From contig JASJAL010000143.1 of the NCBI GenBank assembly GCA_030067055.1, positions 1-9,825 of the forward strand: DNA of 9,825 nucleotides, written 5' to 3'. The notes below the pieces were generated by a model that saw only the letters and a program-made list of their open reading frames with translations, had not been told where the DNA came from and ran no database searches. This stretch comes from Kiloniellales bacterium (GTDB lineage: Bacteria > Pseudomonadota > Alphaproteobacteria > Kiloniellales > JAKSBE01). Numbering within the stretch: position 1 is the stretch's first letter; each line of letters starts with the position of its first letter. Positions 1-6,837 of this stretch are shown here, in pieces. A program made the translations under genes and the position numbers.

Positions 1-948
1 GTCATGCGGTGGGAGGACTGGCCGGTCCCCGACCCCGGGCCCGGCGAGGTTCGGCTGCGCCACACGGCCATCGGGGTGAACTTCGCGGACACCTACCATC
101 GCGGCGGCATTTCCCATCCCTGGCCGGTCCCGCCGTGTCCTGTCGTCATTGGCTTCGAGGGTGTTGGCATCGTCGACGGCCTTGGTGAGGGTGTCACCGA
201 GTTCAAGTCAGGCGAACGCGTTGCTTATGGCATTCCTCCGCTCGGCAGCTACGCGGAGGTGCGCAACTACCCGGCCGATAAGCTGCTGCACCTGCCCGAG
301 GGCCTGGACGACCGGAAGGTCGCGGCGCTGCTGATGAAGGGCATGACGGCGCACTATCTCCTGCACCGGACCTACAAGGTGCAGCCGGGCGACACTATTC
401 TCGTCCACGCGGCAGCGGGCGGCATGGGGCTGATCCTCTGCCAGTGGGCCAAGGCGCTGGGTGTGACCGTGATCGGCACGGTCAGCACCGAAGAGAAGGC
501 CGAGGCGGCCCGTGCCGCCGGCTGCGACCATCCGGTGGTCCGCGCCAAGGAGAGCTTCGTCGACAAGGTGCGCGAGGTAACCGACGGCGAGGGCGCGGCG
601 GTGGTCTACGAGGCCATCGGCAAGGACACCCTGCAGGACTCGCTCGACTGCTTGCGGCTCATGGGAGTCTGCGCCGCCTACGGCCACGTCTCGGGCCCAC
701 CCGACCCGGTGGACATCATCCAGGACCTCGGGCGGCGCGGCTCGCTCTTCATCACGCGCCCGGCCATCATGCACTACGTCGCCAAGCGCGCTGACCTCGA
801 GTGGACCGCGCGGGACCTCTTCAAGGCGATCGGCGACGGCATTCTCGATGCCAACATCAACTACGAGTATGCCCTGAAGGACGCCGTCAAGGCGCACCAA
901 GCAATCGAGAGCGGCAAGACACTCGGGGCAATGGTACTGATCCCATGA
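1..948 (+). CDS. qor: Zinc-independent quinone oxidoreductase (MDR family), 5' end cut by the window edge
   Basis: Likely NADPH:quinone reductase (crotonyl-CoA reductase/zeta-crystallin type), a soluble enzyme reducing quinones or enals with NADPH. The frame is open from base 1. The ATG at 4 lies within the usual N-terminal segment (residues RWEDWPVPDPGPGEV follow directly), so it is probably an internal Met and roughly 10-15 residues lie outside the window. Numbering from that Met, the GroES-like part has GVNFADTYHRGG near 24-35, and the Rossmann fold has the nucleotide loop HAAAGGMG at 135-142. The zinc-ligand pattern of alcohol dehydrogenases is not seen. The C-terminus (AIESGKTLGAMVLIP) is the normal family ending, so the 3' end is intact. 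It faces the racemase gene across a 328-bp spacer and is probably not part of the transport operon. Family call is firm; the physiological substrate is unknown. Confidence 0.9.
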   Translation, partial: VMRWEDWPVPDPGPGEVRLRHTAIGVNFADTYHRGGISHPWPVPPCPVVIGFEGVGIVDGLGEGVTEFKSGERVAYGIPPLGSYAEVRNYPADKLLHLPEGLDDRKVAALLMKGMTAHYLLHRTYKVQPGDTILVHAAAGGMGLILCQWAKALGVTVIGTVSTEEKAEAARAAGCDHPVVRAKESFVDKVREVTDGEGAAVVYEAIGKDTLQDSLDCLRLMGVCAAYGHVSGPPDPVDIIQDLGRRGSLFITRPAIMHYVAKRADLEWTARDLFKAIGDGILDANINYEYALKDAVKAHQAIESGKTLGAMVLIP

Positions 949-1276
949 TGTGGGTTCGCCGGCACCGGCACAGGGGTTCACAGGCTCATCCGATAGATCG
1001 AAGGGGCTGGCAAATGCAAAGAGGGTCTTCAGAATCCCTGTTTCCTCGCAGATCTTCCCTGCTCCGATCAGAAAATTCCCTGTTCCTTATGCTGGGGAAT
1101 TGGGCAAGCAATGGCAGCGAAAGTAGTCTGTTAGAGGGGAGATGGGGGCGAGATTCGGGCCTAATGCGCGAAAATCCCCTGTTTTTTCCCTGTTGAACAG
1201 GGAATTTGGTGGAGACAGGTTCGCTCGAGACTGCCTGCACCGCCACCAAGTCCTCAAATCTGCAGTTGGTCGCGCC
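949..1276. repeat. Gene-free convergent spacer with a TTCCCTGTT repeat cluster
   Basis: This 328-bp spacer lies between the converging ends of the quinone reductase and racemase genes. It is less GC-rich in patches than its surroundings and carries variants of TTCCCTGTT at about 1035-1043, 1055-1061, 1076-1086, 1175-1182 and 1186-1194, plus inverted forms at 1094-1101 (GGGGAATT) and 1196-1204 (AACAGGGAA). Short frames here on both strands translate to Asn-Arg-Glu-Phe or Asn-Ser-Leu-Phe type repeats, which come from the DNA repeat rather than from a protein fold. From memory, similar repeat-rich intergenic tracts are common in alphaproteobacterial genomes, often miscalled as small hypothetical proteins; I could not check this. 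No promoter, tRNA or intrinsic terminator with a U-tract was found. Confidence 0.6.
1186..1204. repeat. 19-bp inverted repeat inside the spacer
   Basis: TTCCCTGTTGAACAGGGAA has two 9-bp arms matching perfectly around a single central G. As RNA it would fold as a 7-bp stem (TTCCCTG/CAGGGAA) with a 5-nt loop. It lies about 70-90 bp beyond the racemase stop and could act as a 3' end or stability element for that operon. No U-tract follows it on either strand (AATTTGG on plus, an A-run on minus), so it is not a standard intrinsic terminator. Confidence 0.6.
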
Positions 1277-2026
1277 TCACCCCTTTTTGGGGGCGAAGGG
1301 CGCGGCGGCGCCGGCATAGGCCTTGGGGCGAGGCCTTGCGTAGCCGCCCAGGTTCGTGGTCGTCAGGCCAAGACCGGCGAAGCTCTCGGCCAGGGCGACT
1401 GCGCAGGCAACGCCGTCGAGCACCGGGAGGCCGTGTTCGCGCGCCAGCGCCTCGGCCAGATCGGTCATGCCCGCGCAACCCAGCACTATGGCCTCGGCGC
1501 CGTCCTCCGCCTTCGCGGTCTCGATCTCCTGGGCGATCCGACGGCGCACCTCCGGGCCGTTCCCTTCCAGGTCCAGCACGGGGATCTCGGAGGCCCGCAC
1601 CTTGGCGCAGCGATTTGCCAGGCCGTATTTCTGCAGGTTCTGCTCGATCGCCGGAACCGATCGGCCGAGCGTCGTGATCACCGAGAACTTGTTGGACAGG
1701 AAGGAAGCCGTGTGGAACGCGGCTTCACCGATGCCGATCACGGGAAGGCTGGTGATACAGCGCGCCGCATCCAGACCGGTATCGTCGAAACAGGCAATGA
1801 CCACGGCGTCGGCGTGTCGATGCTCGGCAATCTGGGAAATCACCCCCGGGACGCTGAAGGCCTCGTCATAGAAGCCTTCGATGCTCTCCGGACCGTCCGT
1901 CGGATTGACCGCCAGGATCTCGCTTCCGGGGCGCGCCGCCCGCCGGGCCGCTTCGGCGATCTTGTCCGTCATCGACGGCGTCGTGTTCGGGTTGATCACC
2001 AGAATGCGCATCGTCTCATCGCCCAT
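1277..2026 (-). CDS. Asp/Glu/hydantoin racemase family protein (hydantoin or allantoin racemase-like)
   Basis: Cofactor-independent racemase-fold enzyme, 249 aa. The N-terminal strand MRILVINPNTT, followed by GPESIEGFYDEA and IACFDDTGLDAAR, is typical of hydantoin/allantoin racemases, which invert the C5 centre of 5-substituted hydantoins or of allantoin by a two-cysteine mechanism. Both expected cysteines are present: C79 in ACFDDTGL and C184 in VLGCAGM (74 and 179 if the second Met is used). The C-terminus (GGYARPRPKAYAG) also fits the family. The ATG at 2026 leaves 3 nt after livF, as at the two preceding junctions; the ATG at 2011 matches the usual family N-terminus and is an alternative. 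Neither has a good ribosome-binding site, so translational coupling to livF is likely. As last gene of a HAAT importer operon it probably acts on the imported compound. Arylmalonate decarboxylase or maleate isomerase activities are less likely. Substrate is inferred. Confidence 0.88.
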   Translation of the reverse strand: MGDETMRILVINPNTTPSMTDKIAEAARRAARPGSEILAVNPTDGPESIEGFYDEAFSVPGVISQIAEHRHADAVVIACFDDTGLDAARCITSLPVIGIGEAAFHTASFLSNKFSVITTLGRSVPAIEQNLQKYGLANRCAKVRASEIPVLDLEGNGPEVRRRIAQEIETAKAEDGAEAIVLGCAGMTDLAEALAREHGLPVLDGVACAVALAESFAGLGLTTTNLGGYARPRPKAYAGAAAPFAPKKG

Positions 2027-2029
2027 CGG

Positions 2030-2752
2030 TTACAACTCGCCGCCGAGATAGAGCGCCCGCACCCTGTCGTCCTGAAGCAGCTCCTCGGACACGCCCTGCA
2101 AGGCGACCTCGCCGGTGGCCAGGGCATAGACGCGATGGGAGATCCGCAGCGCCATGCGGGAGTTCTGCTCGACCAGCAGCACGCTGACCTTCTCGTCCCG
2201 GTTGATGGCGACGATCGAACGGGCGATGTCCTGCACAAGCTTTGGCGCGATCCCGAGCGAGGGCTCGTCGAGCAGCAGCAGCCGGGGCTTGGCCATCAAG
2301 GCCCGCCCAATGACCAGCATCTGCTGCTCGCCGCCGCTGAGCGTGCCAGCGCCTTGCGAGTACCGCTCCTTCAGTCTGGGAAAGCGGCCGAGGACCATCT
2401 CAAGGGTTGCGCGAATTCCCGCCTTGTCGCTGCGGGAGAAGGCCCCCATCAGGAGGTTGTCCTTAACCGACATGAAGGGAAAGACACGCCGGCCCTCGGG
2501 CACCATGGCAATGCCCATCTTGACGATCTCGTCGGCACCGACCCCGTCGATTCGATTGCCTTCGAACGAGATCTCGCCTCGCTCGATCTTCTGCAGGCCC
2601 GTGATCGCGCGCAGGATCGACGATTTCCCGGCGCCATTGGCGCCGATCAGCGCGACGGTCTCGCCTTCGTTCACCTCGAGCGACACGCCTTTGAGCGCGT
2701 AGACGTGATCGTAATAGAGCTCGACGTCCGAAAATCTGAGCAGAGGGCTCAT
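2030..2752 (-). CDS. livF: Branched-chain amino acid/amide-type ABC transporter ATP-binding protein LivF
   Basis: Cytoplasmic ATPase of a HAAT importer, 240 aa, normal family length. Walker A is GANGAGKSS (37-45), the Q-loop region has the LivF-typical VPEGRRVF (84-91), the ABC signature is LSGGEQQ (138-144) and Walker B is LLLLDEP (158-164). The switch region reads VLLVEQNSR, with Gln where most ABC ATPases have His, as is usual for LivF. It starts 3 nt after the livG stop (TAG, GCC, ATG), with no clear Shine-Dalgarno site, suggesting translation by reinitiation from livG. It would pair with LivG as the ATPase heterodimer under LivH/LivM. The family resemblance does not fix the substrate: this transporter class carries branched-chain amino acids, urea, short amides and many other compounds. 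Confidence 0.96.
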   Translation of the reverse strand: MSPLLRFSDVELYYDHVYALKGVSLEVNEGETVALIGANGAGKSSILRAITGLQKIERGEISFEGNRIDGVGADEIVKMGIAMVPEGRRVFPFMSVKDNLLMGAFSRSDKAGIRATLEMVLGRFPRLKERYSQGAGTLSGGEQQMLVIGRALMAKPRLLLLDEPSLGIAPKLVQDIARSIVAINRDEKVSVLLVEQNSRMALRISHRVYALATGEVALQGVSEELLQDDRVRALYLGGEL

Positions 2753-2755
2753 GGC

Positions 2756-3535
2756 CTAGAACCCGATGGCATCGTCTTCGATGCCCAGATAAGCCTCGAT
2801 CACGTTCTCGTCCTGCTGGATCTCCGTCGGCGTGCCTTCCGCGATCTTCTCGCCGAAGTTCAGGACGACGATCCGGTCCGAGATCTTCATGACCGCCGAC
2901 ATGTCGTGTTCGACCAACAGGACCGTGACGCCGCGCTCCCGCAGCCCCCGCACCATCTCCACGGCATGCATGGTCTCGTCGTGGTTCATGCCCGCGAAGG
3001 GCTCGTCGAGCAGAAGCACCGCCGGATCGGTCGCCAGCCCGATCGCGATGCCCAAGGCCCGCAAATGGCCGTGAGGCAGGTTGCTGGCCAGCTCGTCCTT
3101 GATCGCGTCCAGACCCAGGAAGGCCAGGATCTCGTCGGCCGAGCGGCCGAACTCCAGCTCCTCGCTTCTGGCGACCGAGGACGCCAGGAAGTAGCCGAGC
3201 AAGCTAGCCTTGGCGCGCAGGTGATGGGCAACGATGACGTTGTCCCTCACGGTCATGTTCTTGAAGATCGTGGTCTCCTGGAACGTTCGCACGACGCCCA
3301 TGCGCGCGACCCGATGCGGCGCCAGGTTGGAAATGCGCTGGCCCTTGAACCTTACTTCGCCCTCGCTCGCCCTGAGAAAGGAAGCGATGAGCTTGAAGAG
3401 CGTCGACTTGCCGGCACCGTTGGGGCCGATCACCGATAGGATCTCGCGTTCCCTGACAGAGAAGGACACGCCGTTCACGGCGACCAGCCCGCCGAAGCGC
3501 TTGCTGAGATTGATGACTTCCAGAAGCTCGCTCAT
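2756..3535 (-). CDS. livG: Branched-chain amino acid/amide-type ABC transporter ATP-binding protein LivG
   Basis: Second ATPase of the importer, 259 aa. Walker A is GPNGAGKST (37-45), the Q-loop is TFQET with Q86, Walker B is VLLLDEP (173-179) and the H-loop is VLLVEHDM with H210. The signature motif is unusual: LPHGHLR (153-159) instead of LSGGQ or the common LivG form LPYGQQR. The second glycine is kept but the following Gln is His. The C-terminal extension (GEKIAEGTPTEIQQDENVIEAYLG) is typical of LivG. The gene begins 3 nt after livM (TAG, GCG, ATG) and ends 3 nt before livF. The H-G-H form occurs, as far as I recall, in a LivG subfamily, so the protein is probably functional rather than decayed. 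Confidence 0.95.
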   Translation of the reverse strand: MSELLEVINLSKRFGGLVAVNGVSFSVREREILSVIGPNGAGKSTLFKLIASFLRASEGEVRFKGQRISNLAPHRVARMGVVRTFQETTIFKNMTVRDNVIVAHHLRAKASLLGYFLASSVARSEELEFGRSADEILAFLGLDAIKDELASNLPHGHLRALGIAIGLATDPAVLLLDEPFAGMNHDETMHAVEMVRGLRERGVTVLLVEHDMSAVMKISDRIVVLNFGEKIAEGTPTEIQQDENVIEAYLGIEDDAIGF

Positions 3536-3538
3536 CGC

Positions 3539-4513
3539 CTAGGCCTGCCTCCTTCCGGGCCAGCGAAGGCTCAGCAGGCCGTTCGGCAGCACCACCATCA
3601 GGAAGATCAGGACGCTGGAATAGATCAGCAGCTGGAACTTTCCGGCCTGAAACAGGAGGTCCCAGCCGAAGTACAGGACGAGCGTGCCCAGCATCGGGCC
3701 GAAGACGTAGCCCAAGCCACCGAGAAAACAGTTCAGCATGAAGTTGATCGAATCGACCACCGTGAAGCTCGATGGGTAGACCGACTGGGAGATCGCGACG
3801 AAGATCGCGCCGCCAATGCCGCCGAGGAAGGACGACACCGAATAGGCGATGATCCGCAGATAGGCGATGTTGACGCCGATCGAGGAAGCCAGCTCCTCGT
3901 TCTGCTGCAGCGACCGGCAGAGATGCCCGAGCCGGGAGTTCACGAGCCGGTAGACGCCAGCGAAGCACAGAATCATCAGGATCACGGACAGATAGTAGAA
4001 GGCCGGTTTGACGTTATCGAGCGTGGCGAAGTCCGGAATCAGGGTCACGCCGAACAGCTCCACGGCACCGGGCAGGGGAATGCTCACCATTCCCTTTGCG
4101 CCGTTCGTGATCGGAAGGGCCAGCGCCAGAAGCCTGGCGACTTCCGTGAGCACCAAGGTGATCATGGCGAAGTAGACGCCGCGCAGGCGCAGGATCGGCA
4201 GGCCGATCAGGACGCTGGCCGCCGCGCAGAACAGTCCGGCGATCGGCAAGGTCAGCCAGAAGGAAACACCGTACTGGACGACCAGGATGGCCGAGACGTA
4301 ACCGCCCATCAGCGCGTAGGCGCCTTGGCCGATGTTGATGCGGCCGATGTAGAACGTGATCCAGACGCCGGCGCTGGCAATGCTGAGCAGGGCAACCGAG
4401 GTCAGGGTGTAGTAGAGGTCCCATCGCTGGGTGACCGTGATCGTCCAGGGAACCACGCCCAGCACGACGACCAGGAAGGCCGCAACCCAACACAATTTTG
4501 CTTTCCAGGTCAC
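3539..4513 (-). CDS. livM: Branched-chain amino acid/amide-type ABC transporter permease LivM
   Basis: Inner-membrane permease, 324 aa, with many hydrophobic segments from the N-terminus on (CWVAAFLVVVLGVVPW). The LivM hallmark GRINIGQGAYALMGGYVSAI lies at about 57-76. A second conserved region near 265-285 (FLGGLGYVFGPMLGTLVLY) corresponds to the cytoplasmic loop contacting the ATPases. It ends with the family-like VVLPNGLLSLRWPGRR. The start is GTG at 4511-4513, 6 nt after the livH stop; a GGGG run in the last livH codons may serve as a weak ribosome-binding site. No in-frame ATG lies close by, so GTG is the best choice. It forms the membrane heterodimer with LivH. Confidence 0.94.
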   Translation of the reverse strand: MTWKAKLCWVAAFLVVVLGVVPWTITVTQRWDLYYTLTSVALLSIASAGVWITFYIGRINIGQGAYALMGGYVSAILVVQYGVSFWLTLPIAGLFCAAASVLIGLPILRLRGVYFAMITLVLTEVARLLALALPITNGAKGMVSIPLPGAVELFGVTLIPDFATLDNVKPAFYYLSVILMILCFAGVYRLVNSRLGHLCRSLQQNEELASSIGVNIAYLRIIAYSVSSFLGGIGGAIFVAISQSVYPSSFTVVDSINFMLNCFLGGLGYVFGPMLGTLVLYFGWDLLFQAGKFQLLIYSSVLIFLMVVLPNGLLSLRWPGRRQA

Positions 4514-4519
4514 GGCGGA

Positions 4520-5389
4520 TCAGCCCCAAGGTTTTCCCATCAAGCCCTGCGGGCGAATGCTTAGGAAGATCATGAGGGTCGCGAAGATCACCAGGTAGGT
4601 GATGTCGCCGTAGGCGTGCAGGACGCTCAATCCGACCGACTCCATCATGCCCAGGATGAAGCCGCCGGCTATCGCTCCGGGCACGACCCCGGCGCCGCCG
4701 ATCATGACCATCAGGAAAGCCTTGATGGAAATCGGCCCGCCGATGCCCGAATTGACCCCGGTGATCGAGACCAAGAGCCCGCCCACGATCCCGGCGAGCA
4801 TGGCCCCGAGGGCGAAGCCGATCATCGAGTAGCGGTCGACCTTCACGCCCATCAACTGTGCGGCGACGCGGTCCTGCGCCAAGGCGCGCATCGCGCGGCC
4901 GGTCTTGGAATACTGCATGTACAAGACGAAGCCGGCGATGAAGAAGACGGCCAGGAAGCCGACCAGGATCCGGTCGTAGGGCATGATCACCCGGAAATCC
5001 CAGTTGAGGATGCCATCCACGATCTTGGGCACGCCGCGCTGCTTCTCGCCGAATATCAGCAGGATGACCGCGTCGAGGAAGAAGGCGATGCCGGCGGCCA
5101 GCAGCATGGTGCTTTCCTCGCGCAGGCTGCGCTTGATCACCGTCCGGAACAGGAACTTCTCGATCAGGGCGCCGACGATCGCCAGGGTGACGGCCGACGC
5201 CAGCAGGGCGACGACGAAGGGCAGGCCGAGCTGACCGTAGACCGTGTAGGTGACGAATCCGCCCAGGACATACATCTGACCATGCGCGAAATTCAGCACG
5301 TTCATCAGTGCGAAGATCAGGGTCAGACCTAGGGCGATCAGCGCATACTGGGCACCTAGGTACAACCCGTTGGCTATCACCTGCTCCAT
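4520..5389 (-). CDS. livH: Branched-chain amino acid/amide-type ABC transporter permease LivH
   Basis: Inner-membrane permease, 289 aa, with about eight hydrophobic segments. The N-terminus MEQVIANGLYLGAQYALIALGL and the block LNFAHGQMYVLGGFV (about 32-46) are diagnostic for LivH. The conserved cytoplasmic segment GGAGVVPGAIAGGFILGMMESV near the C-terminus contacts the ATPase subunits. The protein ends at IRPQGLMGKPWG, the usual LivH ending. It starts at ATG 5389 with only a weak GGA upstream, 74 nt after the substrate-binding protein gene; a strong hairpin lies in that gap. LivM follows after 6 nt. Confidence 0.95.
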   Translation of the reverse strand: MEQVIANGLYLGAQYALIALGLTLIFALMNVLNFAHGQMYVLGGFVTYTVYGQLGLPFVVALLASAVTLAIVGALIEKFLFRTVIKRSLREESTMLLAAGIAFFLDAVILLIFGEKQRGVPKIVDGILNWDFRVIMPYDRILVGFLAVFFIAGFVLYMQYSKTGRAMRALAQDRVAAQLMGVKVDRYSMIGFALGAMLAGIVGGLLVSITGVNSGIGGPISIKAFLMVMIGGAGVVPGAIAGGFILGMMESVGLSVLHAYGDITYLVIFATLMIFLSIRPQGLMGKPWG

Positions 5390-5406
5390 CGGGCAAATCC
5401 GTCTTG

Positions 5407-5440
5407 GTGAGGGCCCAAGGCTTAGACCCTAGGCCCTCAC
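5407..5440 (-). promoter_or_regulatory. Hairpin between the binding-protein gene and livH
   Basis: Two perfect 9-bp arms (GTGAGGGCC at 5407-5415 and GGCCCTCAC at 5432-5440) enclose 16 nt. Three more pairs (5418-5420 with 5428-5430) can form inside, leaving a 7-nt loop. The element starts 23 nt after the binding-protein stop on the transcribed strand. No U-tract follows, so it is more likely a 3'-stabilising or partial attenuation element than a full terminator. Such an element would let the periplasmic protein be made in excess over the membrane parts, a known pattern in ABC importer operons; the role here is inferred. Confidence 0.55.
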
Positions 5441-5463
5441 AGCATCGAGGGACTCCAGGTACC

Positions 5464-6666
5464 TCAGTCGACTTCGGCGATGAACAGGGTCTCGAACTTG
5501 CCGTCGCGATACTCGTTCACGACCATGGGCACCGAGACCTGGCGCTTCTGTCCGAACGAGGTCATGCCGACATATTTCAGCTTCGCATCGCCCTTCATGT
5601 AGGGGTTGGGTGCAGAGAAGCTGTCCATGGTGGTCTTGAACTCGGCAACGTCGTCGATCGCCTTGGGGTTCGCCTTCAGGGTCTCGATGATGTACTCCAG
5701 CGCGTAGACCTTGGTGTTGGACTCGTCGTTGTACTCGCCGAACATCTTGGTGTAGCGGTCGATGAACTCCTCCATGACCTTCGAACGGATCTCGGGCGTG
5801 GAGGCCCCGCCCACGGAGATGAAGCCGTTGGCCAGCTCGCCGGCGCCTTCCTGGAGAACCGTCGCGTCCTGAGCGGTCTCGGTGGAGATCAGGCCGGTGT
5901 AGCCCAGCTCGCGCGCGGCGCGGATCAGCAAGGGCGCATTGCCCGGCGCGACGCCCGAAAGCACCAGCAGGTCGGGCTGCAGCTTCACGATCGGCGTCAT
6001 GACGGGCACGAAGTCCCGCGTGTCGTTCTGGTAGGTGTCCTTGTCGGCCACGACTTCCAGGCCCAGGGCCTTCGCCGCCGCAACGCCGCCGTCACGCTGA
6101 CTCAGGGGATCGGACTCGTTGGCCGCAACGAAGGCCACCGTCTTCACGCCCTTGTTTTCCTTGAGATATTTGTAGATCGCCGGACCGGACTGATAGTTGG
6201 CGATCATGCCCAGCACGGCGTTGGACGCCGGCTTCTGATAAAGCGCCTTCGGGAAGGCATAGGGGAAGTAGATGATGTTGTTCTTCTCGGCGACCGGACG
6301 AACGGCGGCCGCACCGTCATCGACATTAGGCCCGACGACATAGTGAATGCCTTCCTGGGCCATTTTCTCCATCCCGGCGATGGCCCGCTTGGGATCCTTC
6401 TGGTCGTCGAAGGTCACGATGTTGATGTCGTAGGTGGTGTCGCCGATCTTCACGCCGCCCGTCTCGTTCAGCCATTCCGCACGGGCCTGCATGGAGCGAA
6501 CGTTGGAAATGCCCCAGGCTGCCGCCGGACCGCTGGTCACGCCGACAAAGCCGATCTTGAGCTCCTTGTTCTCCGCAAAGGCCAGGTCGGATCCGCCGGT
6601 CGCGACGGAAACCGCGGACACCGCGGCGATTGCCAACACGCCAATTGCGCTTCTTCTCGTGATCAT
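5464..6666 (-). CDS. Periplasmic substrate-binding protein of a HAAT-type ABC transporter (LivJ/LivK-like)
   Basis: Solute-binding protein, 400 aa, type I periplasmic-binding fold. The start at 6666 is chosen because GGGAGGAG lies just upstream and the protein then opens with a signal peptide: MITRR, a hydrophobic run (AIGVLAIAAVSAVSV), and a likely signal peptidase I site after AFA (residue 31). A longer frame reaches 6726 but adds 20 residues before the signal peptide and has no support. TRRS near the N-terminus vaguely resembles a Tat motif, but the +2/+3 positions are weak. The mature protein begins KELKIGFVGVTSGPAAAWG and has the DDQKDPKRA and VVGPN blocks typical of LivJ-like receptors. 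It is first gene of the operon, divergent from the GntR regulator. The ligand cannot be read from sequence alone; neighbouring genes suggest a ureide or hydantoin. Confidence 0.93.
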   Translation of the reverse strand: MITRRSAIGVLAIAAVSAVSVATGGSDLAFAENKELKIGFVGVTSGPAAAWGISNVRSMQARAEWLNETGGVKIGDTTYDINIVTFDDQKDPKRAIAGMEKMAQEGIHYVVGPNVDDGAAAVRPVAEKNNIIYFPYAFPKALYQKPASNAVLGMIANYQSGPAIYKYLKENKGVKTVAFVAANESDPLSQRDGGVAAAKALGLEVVADKDTYQNDTRDFVPVMTPIVKLQPDLLVLSGVAPGNAPLLIRAARELGYTGLISTETAQDATVLQEGAGELANGFISVGGASTPEIRSKVMEEFIDRYTKMFGEYNDESNTKVYALEYIIETLKANPKAIDDVAEFKTTMDSFSAPNPYMKGDAKLKYVGMTSFGQKRQVSVPMVVNEYRDGKFETLFIAEVD

Positions 6667-6669
6667 TTG

Positions 6670-6678
6670 CTCCTCCCT
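6670..6678 (-). promoter_or_regulatory. Strong ribosome-binding site of the substrate-binding protein gene
   Basis: On the minus strand AGGGAGGAG precedes the ATG at 6666 by 3 nt from its end (5 nt from the GGAGG core). It is the best Shine-Dalgarno site of the operon and decides the start in favour of 6666 over 6726. The contrast with the weak sites of livH, livG and livF agrees with high expression of the binding protein. Confidence 0.8.
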
Positions 6679-6752
6679 CATTGGGCGATAAGACGACCAA
6701 TCCAACGACCAATCGCAGTATGCCAAGGTTAAGTGGAATATCGGAGGCGTTG

Positions 6753-6764
6753 ATTGTCAACAAT
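6753..6764. promoter_or_regulatory. Operator-like palindrome 1 (ATTGTCAACAAT)
   Basis: A 12-bp near-perfect dyad differing by one base from the perfect palindrome 23 bp to its right. Sites of the form TTGTnnACAA are typical of FCD-type GntR regulators, and the only regulator gene nearby begins about 75 bp away. On the minus strand the site contains TTGACA (6755-6760), which could be the -35 box of the transporter operon, though a matching -10 is weak (TATTCC at 6735-6740, 14-bp spacing). Occupancy here would block that promoter. Confidence 0.7.
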
Positions 6765-6775
6765 TATGCCAAGAA

Positions 6776-6787
6776 ATTGTCGACAAT
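6776..6787. promoter_or_regulatory. Operator-like palindrome 2 (ATTGTCGACAAT)
   Basis: A perfect 12-bp palindrome, the second copy of the site at 6753-6764, centre-to-centre 23 bp (a little over two helical turns). It lies 50 bp before the GTG of the regulator gene, where binding would also hinder regulator transcription, giving autoregulation. The assignment to the adjacent GntR protein rests on position, on the dyad and on the known TTGT-ACAA preference of the family. Confidence 0.75.
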
Positions 6788-6837
6788 CCTGGCGCTCTTG
6801 ATGTTGGATAGGTGCGGCGGCGTCATGTCGAGCACGC

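Noticed and set aside
958..970. GCCGGCACCGGC just after the quinone reductase stop as a terminator
   Set aside because: The arms are 5 bp with a 2-nt loop, too tight to fold, and no U-tract follows.
1205..1242. Possible tRNA 3' end or integration site (GGTTCG followed by a CCACCA-like end)
   Set aside because: No T-stem can be paired around the TTCG, and no acceptor or anticodon arm is present upstream, so the resemblance is by chance.
986..1249. Small hypothetical proteins of 76-131 aa in the 949-1276 spacer
   Set aside because: They exist in several frames on both strands, follow the DNA repeat unit and lack ribosome-binding sites, so they are explained by the repeat itself.
1142..3439. 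A 765-aa open frame on the plus strand opposite the racemase, livF and livG genes
   Set aside because: Its sequence is an Arg/Asp/His/Gly-rich low-complexity translation typical of the antisense frame of GC-rich genes, while the minus strand holds three well-conserved proteins over the same bases.
4014..5396. A 460-aa minus-strand frame overlapping livH and livM
   Set aside because: It is rich in Arg, Pro, Asp and Gly with no membrane segments or known motifs; the livH and livM frames over the same bases carry all the conserved permease blocks.
6667..6726. A 20-residue N-terminal extension of the substrate-binding protein starting at 6726
   Set aside because: It would put the signal peptide internally and lacks a ribosome-binding site, whereas the ATG at 6666 has a strong one directly upstream.
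5308..6732. A 474-aa plus-strand frame opposite the substrate-binding protein
   Set aside because: It is a GC-driven antisense shadow rich in His, Gly, Asp and Arg; the minus-strand frame has a signal peptide, strong ribosome-binding site and full family similarity.
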